The notes beneath the pieces are model-generated. The model saw only the letters and a program-made list of their open reading frames with translations. It was not told the DNA's origin and searched no databases. A DNA stretch of 36,511 nucleotides from Alphaproteobacteria bacterium (GTDB taxonomy: Bacteria; Pseudomonadota; Alphaproteobacteria; Ferrovibrionales; Ferrovibrionaceae): positions 1 to 36,511 of the forward strand of contig CANJGB010000032.1 of the NCBI GenBank assembly GCA_947473805.1, in the 5' to 3' direction. Both the position numbers and the translations under genes were made by a program. Shown here piece by piece: positions 24,831 through 33,674 of the stretch. The stretch's first letter is position 1. Each line of letters starts with the position of its first letter.

Positions 24831-27173
24831 ATGACTTATGCCGCCAATCCGAAATTTGCGGTGGGCCAGCCGGTGTCACGAACGGAGGACCCCAAGCTGG
24901 TCCGCGGCGCGGGGCGATTCACCGACGACATCAATCTGCCGACGCAGCTGTACGCGGTGTTCGCGCGCAGCCCGCATGCGCATGGCGTGATCCGGGGCAT
25001 CGACATTGCGGCGGCACGTGCGATGCCGGGGGTGCTGGGCGTCTTCATCGGCACGGATATCGAAGCCGGCGGGTTCGGCCGCATGCCGTGCGGACTGACC
25101 GCGCCCAACCGCGACGGATCGGCAATGGTGAAGCCGTCGCGCGTCGCGCTGGCGGTGGACAAAGTTCGCTTCGTCGGCGATCCAGTCGCGGTGGTGGTGG
25201 CCGAAACGGCGGCGCAGGCGCGGGATGCAGCCGAGGCTGTCGTGCTGGACCTCGACCCCCTGCAGGCGGTGACGACGGCGGAATCCGCCATGGCCGCGAA
25301 CGCGCCCCGCATCCACGACGAGGCCATCGGCAACGTCTTCCTCGACTATCACTACGGCGACACTGCAAAGGTCGCCGCTGCGTTTGCGCAGGCAGCCCAC
25401 GTCACGCAGCTGGACCTCTGCAGCAACCGCATCGCGGTCAGCCCGATGGAACCGCGTTGCGCGGCAGGCCAGTACGACGACGGCCAGTGGACACTGCATG
25501 TCGGCTGTCAGGGGCCGTTCGCCACGCGCAACACCCTGGCGCGGGAAATCCTGAAGGCCGCGCCGGACAAGGTCCGGGTCATCACCGGCAATGTGGGCGG
25601 ATCGTTCGGCATGAAGGCGCCGCTTTATCCGGAATATGTCGCGGTGCTGTTTGCCGCCCGCGCCCTGGGCCGCCCGGTGAAATGGGCGAACGACCGGTCG
25701 GAAAGTTTCCTGTCGGACGGCCATGGCCGCGACCACCAGATGCACGCTGAACTGGCGCTGGACCGAGATGGGAATTTTCTGGCCGTGCGCATCACCGGCA
25801 CAGGCAATCTCGGCGCCTATCCCGGCCAGGCAACGGTGATACCGGCCTCAGCCAACGTGGTGAAGAACATCATCGGCGTATACCGCACGCCCCTGCTGGA
25901 GGTATCGACCAAGTGCGTGTTCACCAACACCGCACCGGTCGGCGCGTATCGCGGCGCCGGGCGGCCCGAGGCCAATTACTACATGGAACGGCTGGTGGAC
26001 CAGGCGGCGCGGGAGATGGGCATCGACCGGGTCGAGCTGCGCCGGCGCAACCACATTCCCGCCGATCTGATGCCGTACGGCACGCCGTCGGGCCAGACCT
26101 ATGACAGCGGCGAGTTCACCGCGGTGCTCGACAAGGCTTTGCTTTTCGCGGACTGGAACGGGTTCGAGGACCGCAAGAGGGAGAGCGAGCGGCGCGGCCT
26201 GCTGCGCGGGCGCGGCATCGGGCAATACCTGGAAGTAACCGCGCCGCCGGCGAGCGAGATGTGCAGCATCCGCTTCGAGACAGGCGGCAACATCACGCTG
26301 ACCACCGGCACGCTGGACCAGGGCCAGGGCCATGCAACACCATTCGCGCAGGTCGCAGCGCAGCGCCTGGGCGTGCCGTTCGAACGCATCGCCCTGCGTC
26401 AGGGCGACAGCGATGACCTGAAGGCCGGCGGCGGTACTGGCGGATCGAAATCCATGGTGTCCGCCGGCAAGGCCATCGTGGAAGCCTGCGACAAGGTCGT
26501 GGCACAGGGGCGCCAGATCGCGGCCTTCGTGCTGAACGCCAGCGAAGGCGAGATCACCTTCAACGACGGGCGCTTCGCGGTGGAAGGCCAGGCCGACCGC
26601 AACCTCGGCATCGGCGACCTGCTGGAAGTGATCGGCGGCGGCCTGCCGCTGCCGGCGCACCTGCCGCAATCGCTCGACGTGGAGCATATCGCGCAGACGC
26701 CGCCCTCGACCTTTCCGAACGGCTGCCATATCGCCGAGGTCGAGATCGATCCTGCGACCGGCGTCGTCCGCGTCGACCGCTACTCGATGGTCAACGACTT
26801 CGGCGTGATGATCAATCCGCTGCTGGTCGAAGGCCAGGCACAGGGCGGCGTGGTGCAGGGCCTGGGCCAGGCGCTGATGGAGCTGGTCATCTATGACGAG
26901 AGCGGCCAGTTACTGACCGGTTCGTACACGGACTACGCCATGCCGCGCGCCGAGGACATGCCCGAACTGCGCTTCGCCAGCCACCCGGTGCCGGCAACCA
27001 CCAATCCGCTGGGCGCCAAAGGTTGCGGCGAGGCGGGCTGTGCCGGCGCCCTGCCATCGATCATGAATGCGGCGGTCGATGCGCTGTCGAAATACGGCAT
27101 CATGCACATGGACATGCCGGCAACGGCGCCGCGCGTCTGGCAGGCGATCCGGGAAAAGGCGCCCGCCCTCTAG
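24831..27173 (+). CDS. Xanthine dehydrogenase family molybdopterin-binding subunit
   Basis: A 780-residue large subunit of the molybdenum hydroxylase family. N-terminal GQPVSRTEDPKLVRGAGRFTDD, central VGAYRGAGRPEANYYMERLVD, TLDQGQGHATPFAQVAAQRL, and C-terminal LGAKGCGEAGCAGALPSIMN, which has the active-site Glu of GCGEAG. All segments expected for cofactor binding are there, so it looks functional. ATG 24831 begins the recognised family start, and the open frame before it has no support. No 2Fe-2S or FAD subunit gene is adjacent, which is unusual for a three-part enzyme. Partners may be encoded elsewhere. Hydroxylation of an aldehyde, N-heterocycle or acyl-CoA-type substrate is possible. Confidence 0.9.
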   Translation: MTYAANPKFAVGQPVSRTEDPKLVRGAGRFTDDINLPTQLYAVFARSPHAHGVIRGIDIAAARAMPGVLGVFIGTDIEAGGFGRMPCGLTAPNRDGSAMVKPSRVALAVDKVRFVGDPVAVVVAETAAQARDAAEAVVLDLDPLQAVTTAESAMAANAPRIHDEAIGNVFLDYHYGDTAKVAAAFAQAAHVTQLDLCSNRIAVSPMEPRCAAGQYDDGQWTLHVGCQGPFATRNTLAREILKAAPDKVRVITGNVGGSFGMKAPLYPEYVAVLFAARALGRPVKWANDRSESFLSDGHGRDHQMHAELALDRDGNFLAVRITGTGNLGAYPGQATVIPASANVVKNIIGVYRTPLLEVSTKCVFTNTAPVGAYRGAGRPEANYYMERLVDQAAREMGIDRVELRRRNHIPADLMPYGTPSGQTYDSGEFTAVLDKALLFADWNGFEDRKRESERRGLLRGRGIGQYLEVTAPPASEMCSIRFETGGNITLTTGTLDQGQGHATPFAQVAAQRLGVPFERIALRQGDSDDLKAGGGTGGSKSMVSAGKAIVEACDKVVAQGRQIAAFVLNASEGEITFNDGRFAVEGQADRNLGIGDLLEVIGGGLPLPAHLPQSLDVEHIAQTPPSTFPNGCHIAEVEIDPATGVVRVDRYSMVNDFGVMINPLLVEGQAQGGVVQGLGQALMELVIYDESGQLLTGSYTDYAMPRAEDMPELRFASHPVPATTNPLGAKGCGEAGCAGALPSIMNAAVDALSKYGIMHMDMPATAPRVWQAIREKAPAL

Positions 27174-27185
27174 GGACGGGCGCCT
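27157..27185. terminator. Bidirectional terminator hairpin between convergent genes
   Basis: AGGCGCCCG (27157-27165) pairs with CGGGCGCCT (27177-27185), and an inner CCC/GGG pair extends the stem. The hairpin contains the TAG stop of the molybdopterin gene and ends just before the stop of the convergent binding-protein gene. There is no U-run. Confidence 0.55.
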
Positions 27186-27191
27186 GCCGTA

Positions 27192-28283
27192 TTACTTGCG
27201 GCCAACGGCCTCCTGGTAGAATGAACGATCAACGACCCTGGATTCCGGCAGCGGATCCTTGTAGGTCGATGACTTGGTTTCCTGCCAGATGGCCTGCATA
27301 CGGGCCGACGTGCCCTCGCGGATTTCCCATTCCCAGATGTTCGACGGCACGGCGGTCAGCACCGTCGCCGGCACCTTGAGCACGGTGGCCAGTTCCTGCA
27401 CGAACGCCGGGTCGGCCTTGTAGTCGCCGGCGAAGTAGGTGTTGATGATGCGGATATAGGCGCGCGCGAAAGCGACGCCCGCCGCATGGTTCTTCTTGGT
27501 CAGCGACGGGCCGAAGATCGCGCCGCCGAGAGACTCGCCGGTCGGCTGCGCCTTGAGCAGCACAAACTCCGGATCGTTGGCGATCTGCACCCAGACCGGG
27601 TCCAGCAGCCAGGCCGCACCAATGGCCTTGTTGCGCAGGGCGAGGATAAGACTGGCGCCATCCATGCGCTGCAGCGTCACGTCGCTGGCCTTGAGGCCGC
27701 CAACGGCAAGCGCCTGCGAGATGGGCAGCAGGGTGACGGCCCCGGGGCCGACAACGGAACCGACGATCTGCCCCTTGAGGCTGGCCGGCGTGGTGCCCTT
27801 CAGCGCCCACAGGCCGCTTTTGCCCGCCGGCGAGGGCGAGAAGTTGGCGAGCGCCCAGGTGAGTTCGAAGCCCTGCGAGACGGCGTTGTGGAACGCGGCG
27901 TCGGGCGAGGTCCAGTGCATGTCGAGGCGTTCCTGCGCCATCAACTGGTAGGCGTCGGACGCCGGCACGACCTGGACCTCAAGCTCCAGGTTCTCCTTTG
28001 CGAACTCACCCTTGGCAAGGCCGATGGCGATGGGCGCGAAATACTCCGCCGATTGCGACAGGGTGCCGAAGCGCAGCGTTGTCTTCGCAGGCAGCGGTTT
28101 CGGCGGCGGCGAGCCCGGCTCGCAGCGGGCAGGACCGGCGCCCGGAACCTTCGGGTCGGTCGCGGCCTTCTCACCGCAGCCCGGCACGGGGGTGAGGGTC
28201 TGGGCCTGCACGGCGAGCGCGCCACCCAAGACGCCGGCGAAGGCGAGGGCGGCAACGGACATATGACGAAAGCGACTGGACAT
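27192..28283 (-). CDS. ABC transporter substrate-binding protein, NMT1/SsuA-like
   Basis: A 363-residue periplasmic protein. The signal peptide covers SSRFRHMSVAALAFAGVLGG and continues to about residue 28 (VQAQ). A Pro-rich linker follows, and then the NMT1-type core: TLRFGTLSQSAEYFAPIAIGL, the LELEVQVVPASDAYQLM strand, and GQIVGSVVGPGAV. This family delivers sulfonates, nitrate, thiamin precursors or aromatic acids to ABC importers. ATG 28281-28283 is chosen because GGGGAG precedes it, and the GTG 12 bases upstream lies inside that ribosome site. It lies 36 bp after the amidohydrolase gene, so both probably form an operon. No ATPase or permease genes are near. Confidence 0.87.
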   Translation of the reverse strand: MSSRFRHMSVAALAFAGVLGGALAVQAQTLTPVPGCGEKAATDPKVPGAGPARCEPGSPPPKPLPAKTTLRFGTLSQSAEYFAPIAIGLAKGEFAKENLELEVQVVPASDAYQLMAQERLDMHWTSPDAAFHNAVSQGFELTWALANFSPSPAGKSGLWALKGTTPASLKGQIVGSVVGPGAVTLLPISQALAVGGLKASDVTLQRMDGASLILALRNKAIGAAWLLDPVWVQIANDPEFVLLKAQPTGESLGGAIFGPSLTKKNHAAGVAFARAYIRIINTYFAGDYKADPAFVQELATVLKVPATVLTAVPSNIWEWEIREGTSARMQAIWQETKSSTYKDPLPESRVVDRSFYQEAVGRK

Positions 28284-28319
28284 GATTCTCCCCACTGGAA
28301 TTGATTACTGCCGGCGGCG

Positions 28320-29495
28320 TCAGATGCCGGGAAACAGCAGCTTGGCGTTATCGACGAAGAAGTCGCGCAAATAGGCCTCATCGGCGTTCTTCATGGCGGC
28401 CAGGAACTTGCCGATCGGATCGCGCGTGCCCTCGATGTGCGGATAATCGGAACTGAAGGTGAATACCTCGCGCAGGCCGTGGCGCTGGATCATCAGGTCG
28501 ACATCCTCCTGCCAGAACGGCGTGACGCGGACGTTGCGGCGCAGATACTCGCTGGGGCGCAGCGGATAGGCATGGCCGATGCGGGCCAGCAGGTCGGCAT
28601 GCTGCTCCATGCGCTCGCACATCGGACCGACCCAGGCGGCGCCGAACTCGATGGCGCCGAAGCGCAGCTTCGGGAAGCGTTCGAACACGCCGCCCATGAC
28701 CATGGACACCAGCCAGACCTCGGGCGCGATATGGGCAACCATGAAGAAGAAGGGACCGATGGCTTCCTCGCCGCCCGGCCGGTCGACGAACTTGGCCTGC
28801 ATGGCCTTGCCGCGGGCAAATTCGTGCGAGGGAAACATCGGGTCGTCATCGGTGGCGCCCGAGACAAGGCCGCCACCGCCTATGTGCAGAAGCGCCGGCA
28901 CATTGGCTTCCTCGAGCCGCGCCCAGAACGGATCCCAGATTTCGTTCGCCGGCGACACGCCGGCCGGCGCGCGCGAACAGGGCAGCACGACGGCGCGGGC
29001 GCCCTTCTTCAGGATGCGGTCAAGCTCCGCCATGCTCCAGGCGACGTCGCTCATGTTGACCTGGCAGGCGGCGCGGGCACGGTCGCCAGTGCTGCGCGAC
29101 CATTCGATGGCGAAATCGTTGTAGCGGCTGCAGGCGGCGCGGGCCTCGGCGGTGCGCATACGCAGTTCGCGGCCCGAGGTCTGCGGGAACAGCAGCTGGC
29201 CGCGCACGCCCATGGCGTCCATCGCCACCAGGCGGTCGCCGGCATCGGCCGCGCCAAGGGCGCTGAGCCCCTTGACCTTCCAGACCTCGGTCTTGGCCCG
29301 TTCGCGCGCGGCCTTGTCTTCCTCGGTGCCGCTGAACTTGGTCATGTAATCGAGCACATGACCGCCGCCAGCCGGGCCGATCAGCTCGCGGAAGAAATCC
29401 GGTTCCATGTAGAGATGGGCATCGCAGTCGAGCAACTGGCCCAGCAATGCCGGCGGCAGTTTTTCCTGGCCAGGCGCCTTCTGGAAAGCGTTCAT
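28320..29495 (-). CDS. Amidohydrolase family protein (PF04909, ACMSD-like fold)
   Basis: A 391-residue metal-dependent TIM-barrel hydrolase or decarboxylase. LLDCDAHLYMEPDFF near residues 20-34 is the first metal motif (D-x-H). LLHIGGGG supplies the central His. FSSDYPHIEGTRDPIGKF near the C-terminus holds the conserved Asp of this family. Related enzymes decarboxylate aromatic or muconic semialdehyde acids or open rings. ATG 29493-29495 has AGGAAG upstream, and the open frame that continues beyond it is not supported. It is the first gene of a two-gene unit with the NMT1-type binding protein, which may import its substrate. It is divergent from queC. Confidence 0.87.
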   Translation of the reverse strand: MNAFQKAPGQEKLPPALLGQLLDCDAHLYMEPDFFRELIGPAGGGHVLDYMTKFSGTEEDKAARERAKTEVWKVKGLSALGAADAGDRLVAMDAMGVRGQLLFPQTSGRELRMRTAEARAACSRYNDFAIEWSRSTGDRARAACQVNMSDVAWSMAELDRILKKGARAVVLPCSRAPAGVSPANEIWDPFWARLEEANVPALLHIGGGGLVSGATDDDPMFPSHEFARGKAMQAKFVDRPGGEEAIGPFFFMVAHIAPEVWLVSMVMGGVFERFPKLRFGAIEFGAAWVGPMCERMEQHADLLARIGHAYPLRPSEYLRRNVRVTPFWQEDVDLMIQRHGLREVFTFSSDYPHIEGTRDPIGKFLAAMKNADEAYLRDFFVDNAKLLFPGI

Positions 29496-29608
29496 GTCTT
29501 CCTCCGCTGAAGCAGTGGACCGATACCGGCAATAGCCGTACTGGTCAAGCAAGGGCGAGCCGCAGACGCCGAATTGCACGCGCGACAACGAGGGATTAGA
29601 ACCGTGCC

Positions 29609-30328
29609 ATGAGCACTTCACCCGCCTCTTCCGCCCTGATCCTGTTCTCCGGCGGACAGGATTCCACGACCTGCCTGGCCTGGGCGCTGTCGCGTTTCGA
29701 GCGGGTGGAAACCATCGGCTTCCGGTATGGGCAGCGCCACGCCATCGAGATGGACGTGCGCCTGCCGCTGCGCCAGAAACTGGTCGAACTGTTTCCCCAT
29801 TGGGGCGCGCGGCTGGGGCCCGATGTGGTGATACCATTGGACGTACTCGGCGCCATCAGCGCCAGCGCCCTGACCGCCGACCTGCCGTTCGGCAACCGCG
29901 ACGACGGCCTGCCGAGCACGTTCGTGCCAGGACGCAACCTGGTGTTCCTCATGTTTGCCGCCATCGTCGCGCACCAGCGCGGCATCAAGCACATCGTGAC
30001 GGGGGTCTGCGAGACCGACTATTCGGGCTATCCGGATTGCCGCGACGACACGATCAAGGCGTTGCAGGCGGCAATCAACCTTGGCATGGAATCAAGGCTG
30101 GTGGTCGAGACACCACTGATGTGGATCGACAAGAGCCAGACGTGGCAGATGGCAGAGGACATTGGCGGCCAGGCGCTGGTCAACCTCATTACCGAGAACA
30201 CCCACACCTGCTACGCCGGGGACCGGGCGAACCGCCATGACTGGGGCTTTGGCTGCGGTGCCTGCGACGCGTGCCATTTGCGTGCCGATGGCTGGCACGC
30301 CTATCGCCGGTCGCTGACCGCGCGGTAA
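29609..30328 (+). CDS. queC: 7-cyano-7-deazaguanine synthase QueC
   Basis: A 239-residue enzyme that converts 7-carboxy-7-deazaguanine to preQ0 with ATP and ammonia, in queuosine biosynthesis. The PP-loop SGGQDS is at residues 14-19 and the RYGQRH segment follows. The C-terminal zinc site is Cys201 with Cys216, Cys219 and Cys222 (CGACDAC). [15 protein letters not shown] and [14 protein letters not shown] are typical QueC blocks. Length and all motifs are normal. queD, queE and queF are not in the window. The gene seems unrelated to the catabolic neighbours. Confidence 0.95.
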   Translation: MSTSPASSALILFSGGQDSTTCLAWALSRFERVETIGFRYGQRHAIEMDVRLPLRQKLVELFPHWGARLGPDVVIPLDVLGAISASALTADLPFGNRDDGLPSTFVPGRNLVFLMFAAIVAHQRGIKHIVTGVCETDYSGYPDCRDDTIKALQAAINLGMESRLVVETPLMWIDKSQTWQMAEDIGGQALVNLITENTHTCYAGDRANRHDWGFGCGACDACHLRADGWHAYRRSLTAR

Positions 30329-30342
30329 ACCGCGCGGTCAGC
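30313..30342. terminator. Perfect 14-bp hairpin spanning the queC stop codon
   Basis: Left arm 30313-30326 and right arm 30329-30342 are perfectly complementary with only AA between. The TAA stop of queC (30326-30328) is in the turn. The convergent binding-protein gene ends 8 bp away. There is no T-run, so it is either a Rho-assisted or bidirectional terminator or another 3' structure. Confidence 0.6.
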
Positions 30343-30349
30343 CTGGGCT

Positions 30350-31567
30350 TCAGCAGCCGGCGCGCTGCAACAGGCCGTCGGCCCGCTTTTGGTCGGGCCG
30401 CACCACGCCGACGAACGAGCCGGAGCTCAGCATGATGTGCTCGGTCTTGCTGGCCTGCATCTTGCCCATGATCGTCGGTACCGAGCCGACACTCTGTTCC
30501 AGCCACGCCGAGATTTTCGCGGCATCGGTGGACTTGGTCGCCTCGACCGCCGCCTTGACCATGCTGACCTGGTCGGCGGTGAACAACGCATTCGGCGCCG
30601 CCAGCTTGCCCTTCAGTTCCGGGGCGAACGTTTCGATCCGGGTGACGAAGCGGGCGAAGTCCGACGCCCCGAGGGCATCGCTCGGACAATAGGTCAGCGC
30701 CTTGAAGGTGACGCCGATGGCCTTCTCGAACGCCTCGGGCCCGGCGACCTTGAGCGCGGCCGTGGACAGGAAGGCAAGCGCGATGCTTTCGACCCTGACA
30801 TCCCAGCCGACATCCTTCAGCGTCTTGAGGATGAGGCCGGCATCCTCGCCCGAACCGCTGACACTCAAGATGATGTCGGGCTTGGCCGCGCGCAGCGACA
30901 GGATTTGCGGCGTCATATCAGGCGTGCGCGGCTCGAACGCCTGCTCGCCGAACAGTTTCAGGCCGCGCTGGGCCAGGACGTTTTTCACCTCGACCACGAC
31001 ACCCTTGGAATTGGCGCTGGTGTCGGTGAGCAGGGCCGGTGCCTTCGAACCAAGGTCGCGGGTGGCGATATCGATCATCGCCTCGGCCTGGGCGCGCACG
31101 CCGGAAAAATTGCTGAAATGGTAGGGCCCGAAGGCCGGGGTCAGCTCGGCAGCACCAGCGGTCGTGAACTGCACAATCTTCGCCTCGGTCGTGACCGGCA
31201 CGGTCGCAATGGCCAAGGAGCCGAAAGCGGGACCGAAGACGAAGTCGACCTTTTCGCGGAAGGCCAGGCGCTTGGCCTCACCCACCGCGATGGTGGCATC
31301 GCTCTGGTCGTCGCCCGAGACCACGACGACCTTGCGGCCCATAATGCCGCCGGCATCGTTGAGGTCCTTCAGCGACATGTTGAGCGCGGTCATCGAACTG
31401 GCGCCGACCACGGCGCCGAAACCGGTCATGGAAAACAGCGTGCCGATCTTGATCGGTTCATTGGCCGTCTGGGCAACCGCCGGCAGGCCGATAGTCGCGG
31501 CAAAAGCGGAGATAGATATAAAGCGGATAGCGGCCTGGGCGCGGCCAAGCCTGGATGTCCGGCACAT
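30350..31567 (-). CDS. ABC transporter substrate-binding protein, branched-chain amino acid type
   Basis: A 405-residue periplasmic protein of the Peripla_BP_6/LivJ class. It has a signal peptide of about 32 residues (FISISAFAATIGLPAVAQ). EPIKIGTLFSMTGFGAVVG is the classical first strand and ligand loop. LNDAGGIMGRKVVVVSGDDQSD and VDFVFGPAFGS follow, and the hinge and second lobe lie beyond residue 140. ATG 31565-31567 has GGGAGG immediately upstream at good spacing. This class binds amino acids, and in soil bacteria often aromatic acids or amides. No permease or ATPase genes are near. The D-2-hydroxyacid dehydrogenase gene precedes it by 95 bp on the same strand. Confidence 0.9.
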   Translation of the reverse strand: MCRTSRLGRAQAAIRFISISAFAATIGLPAVAQTANEPIKIGTLFSMTGFGAVVGASSMTALNMSLKDLNDAGGIMGRKVVVVSGDDQSDATIAVGEAKRLAFREKVDFVFGPAFGSLAIATVPVTTEAKIVQFTTAGAAELTPAFGPYHFSNFSGVRAQAEAMIDIATRDLGSKAPALLTDTSANSKGVVVEVKNVLAQRGLKLFGEQAFEPRTPDMTPQILSLRAAKPDIILSVSGSGEDAGLILKTLKDVGWDVRVESIALAFLSTAALKVAGPEAFEKAIGVTFKALTYCPSDALGASDFARFVTRIETFAPELKGKLAAPNALFTADQVSMVKAAVEATKSTDAAKISAWLEQSVGSVPTIMGKMQASKTEHIMLSSGSFVGVVRPDQKRADGLLQRAGC

Positions 31568-31662
31568 GGTTTCCTCCCTGTGTAGCCGTCGCATTTTTTT
31601 AGTGCCGCAATTGAATAGGGCGGCAGGCGAGCGGTCAACGGCTATCGGGAAGCCCGAAGTCG

Positions 31663-32634
31663 TCAGGCTTCAGCAGGCACCGGTGTCAGGACCGGATTTC
31701 CGGCGAAATGGGCCTCAAGGTTCCGCACTGTGAGAACAACAATATTCTCGAATGCCTCGATGGTATTGCCGCCCTGGTGCGGCTGCAGCACCACGTTCGC
31801 CATGCCGAGCAAGGCTGGCGGCACATGCGGCTCACGCTCGTACACATCGAGGCCGGCGCCGCCAAGCCGACCATCAGTCAGGGCCTGGACCAGTTCCGCC
31901 TCGTCGATGATCGAGCCGCGGCCGACATTGACGATGGCGCCATCAGGCCCCAGGGCGTCGATCACCTCACGTCCGACCATGCGGCGCGTGCCCTCGCCGC
32001 CCGGCGTCGCGATGACGAGGAAATGGACGCGCCGCGCGAGCTCGACCAGGTCGGACACGTAGGTATAGGGCACATCGGTACGCGGATGCCGGTTGTGATA
32101 GAGGACCGGCATGTCGAAAGCGGCCGCGCGCTTCGCCACTTCCAGCCCGATGCGGCCGAGACCGACAATGCCGAGGGGGCGGCCGGCGACACCGCGGATC
32201 ATCGGCAGCTTGCCTTTGCTGACCCAAAGACCATCGCGCAGGTAGCGGTCGGACGAGGTCACCTGGCGCGCAAGGTCGAGTACCAGAATCATCGCCAGTT
32301 CGGCGACGGCCACGGTGTTGGTGCCGGGATTGTGGGTGACTGTGATGCCGCGCCGGCGGGCCTCGGCGATATCGACGCTTTCGTAGCCGGCGCCGGTATT
32401 GGCGATGATCTCCAGACTCGGCAGCAGGTCGAGCAGGGCCGCATCGGTGCGGCGCATGCCGGTATAGGTCACCAAAGCCCTGATGTCGCGGCCGACAACG
32501 CACAGGAAAGCCTCGCCATCGGCCTCGCGCCAGTAGCGGTGCAGTTGGAAGGAACGTTCAAGCTCGCGCCCGAGCTTGGGCACAGCGCCCATCATCAGCA
32601 GCTGGGGCAGCGACTCTTTCGGCTTGTCGGACAA
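31663..32634 (-). CDS. D-2-hydroxyacid dehydrogenase (glyoxylate/hydroxypyruvate reductase-like)
   Basis: A 323-residue NAD(P)-dependent enzyme. The nucleotide site is GIVGLGRIG (155-163). The catalytic set is Arg239 in NVGRGSIIDE, Glu268 in YEREP and His286 in QPHQGG. TGAGYESVDIAEARRRGI and HNPGTNTVAVAELAM are the usual substrate-domain and hinge blocks. Length is standard. The start appears to be TTG 32632-32634. Two in-frame ATGs at 32592-32595 are later starts, but they would remove the first strand. Reduction of a 2-oxoacid such as glyoxylate or hydroxypyruvate is expected. Confidence 0.88.
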   Translation of the reverse strand: MSDKPKESLPQLLMMGAVPKLGRELERSFQLHRYWREADGEAFLCVVGRDIRALVTYTGMRRTDAALLDLLPSLEIIANTGAGYESVDIAEARRRGITVTHNPGTNTVAVAELAMILVLDLARQVTSSDRYLRDGLWVSKGKLPMIRGVAGRPLGIVGLGRIGLEVAKRAAAFDMPVLYHNRHPRTDVPYTYVSDLVELARRVHFLVIATPGGEGTRRMVGREVIDALGPDGAIVNVGRGSIIDEAELVQALTDGRLGGAGLDVYEREPHVPPALLGMANVVLQPHQGGNTIEAFENIVVLTVRNLEAHFAGNPVLTPVPAEA

Positions 32635-32660
32635 GATGCGGCACCCCGGTCGTGGCAGAT

Positions 32661-32688
32661 GGCGGGGGAAAATACCGCCATCCCCGCC
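32661..32688 (-). terminator. Weak terminator-like inverted repeat after bdhA
   Basis: GGCGGGG (32661-32667) and CCCCGCC (32682-32688) form a 7-bp stem around a 14-base loop, between the stop of the 3-hydroxybutyrate dehydrogenase gene and the next gene on the minus strand. It has no tail of T residues. Confidence 0.3.
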
Positions 32689-32712
32689 GTGGCCGCCAGC
32701 AGTTCTTCGGGG

Positions 32713-33516
32713 CTATTGCATGAACCAGCCGTGGCTGACGACCACCGACTGGCCGGTCAGCGCATTCGACGGGAAGCCGGCAAAGAGCAAGGCGAGTTCG
32801 GCGACATCCGCTGTGGTGGTGAACTCGCCGTCAACTGTTTCCTTGAGCATCACTTTCTTGACCACGTCGGCCTCGCTTATGCCGAGCTCCCTGGCCTGTT
32901 CGGGGATCTGCTTCTCCACCAGCGGCGTGCGGACGAAGCCGGGGCAGATGACATTGGCGCGCACGCCGTGCGCCGCGCCTTCCTTGGCCACCACCTTGCA
33001 CAGGCCAATCAGGCCGTGCTTCGCGGTGACGTAGGGCGCCTTGAGGGGGGACGCCTCCTTCGAATGGACCGAGCCCATATAGATGACGGTGCCGCCGCGG
33101 CCACTGGCGTACATGTTGCGCAGACAGGCGCGGGTGGTGAGGAAGGCGCCATCGAGATGAATGGCCAACAGCTTGCGCCAGTCGGCCAGGGACAGATCCA
33201 CCACCGGATCGATGTGCTGGATGCCCGCATTGCTGACAAGGATGTCGATGCGGCCGAACTTGCGCATGACCTCCGCAACGCCGGCATCGACCTGCGCCTC
33301 GTCGGTCACGTCCATCGCGACACCCATCGCACCGCCACCGCCTTTCGCGATCTCGTCGGCGACGGCATTCGCACCGTCGAGATTGAGGTCGGCGATCGCC
33401 ACCTTCGCGCCCTCGCGCACAAAAGCGTGGGCGATCTCCTTGCCGATACCGCTGGCGGCGCCTGTAATGATGTCGACCCTGTCCCTGAGACGATCCTTGG
33501 CATGTGCCTTTCGCAA
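32713..33516 (-). CDS. bdhA: 3-hydroxybutyrate dehydrogenase
   Basis: A 267-residue SDR enzyme that oxidises D-3-hydroxybutyrate to acetoacetate with [11 protein letters not shown] (18-25), SNAGIQ, Ser149 in [17 protein letters not shown], and Tyr162/Lys166 are present. The C-terminal half is diagnostic for this enzyme, with [27 protein letters not shown] and [18 protein letters not shown]. The N-terminus is odd, because no ATG or GTG exists in frame before the core. The only candidate is TTG 33514-33516, without a clear ribosome site. It completes beta-oxidation or polyhydroxybutyrate breakdown. Confidence 0.9.
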   Translation of the reverse strand: MRKAHAKDRLRDRVDIITGAASGIGKEIAHAFVREGAKVAIADLNLDGANAVADEIAKGGGGAMGVAMDVTDEAQVDAGVAEVMRKFGRIDILVSNAGIQHIDPVVDLSLADWRKLLAIHLDGAFLTTRACLRNMYASGRGGTVIYMGSVHSKEASPLKAPYVTAKHGLIGLCKVVAKEGAAHGVRANVICPGFVRTPLVEKQIPEQARELGISEADVVKKVMLKETVDGEFTTTADVAELALLFAGFPSNALTGQSVVVSHGWFMQ

Positions 33517-33674
33517 CCCAGCGGCTGCGACTCTAGGCCCAATATCGGCACTGTCTCTGCGGCATCAGGTCCGGGCACTTACTTGCGTCTGCAGCGTTTG
33601 GCATGGTGCAATAGATTGCCCAGCAGAACGATCCGGAGCGTCCGGCAGATTGTAGCCTTAAATCGAGCCAGACC

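Noticed and set aside
29496-29837. N-terminal extension of the amidohydrolase
   Set aside because: The added 114 codons are antisense to queC and lack similarity, and a good ribosome site precedes the ATG at 29495.
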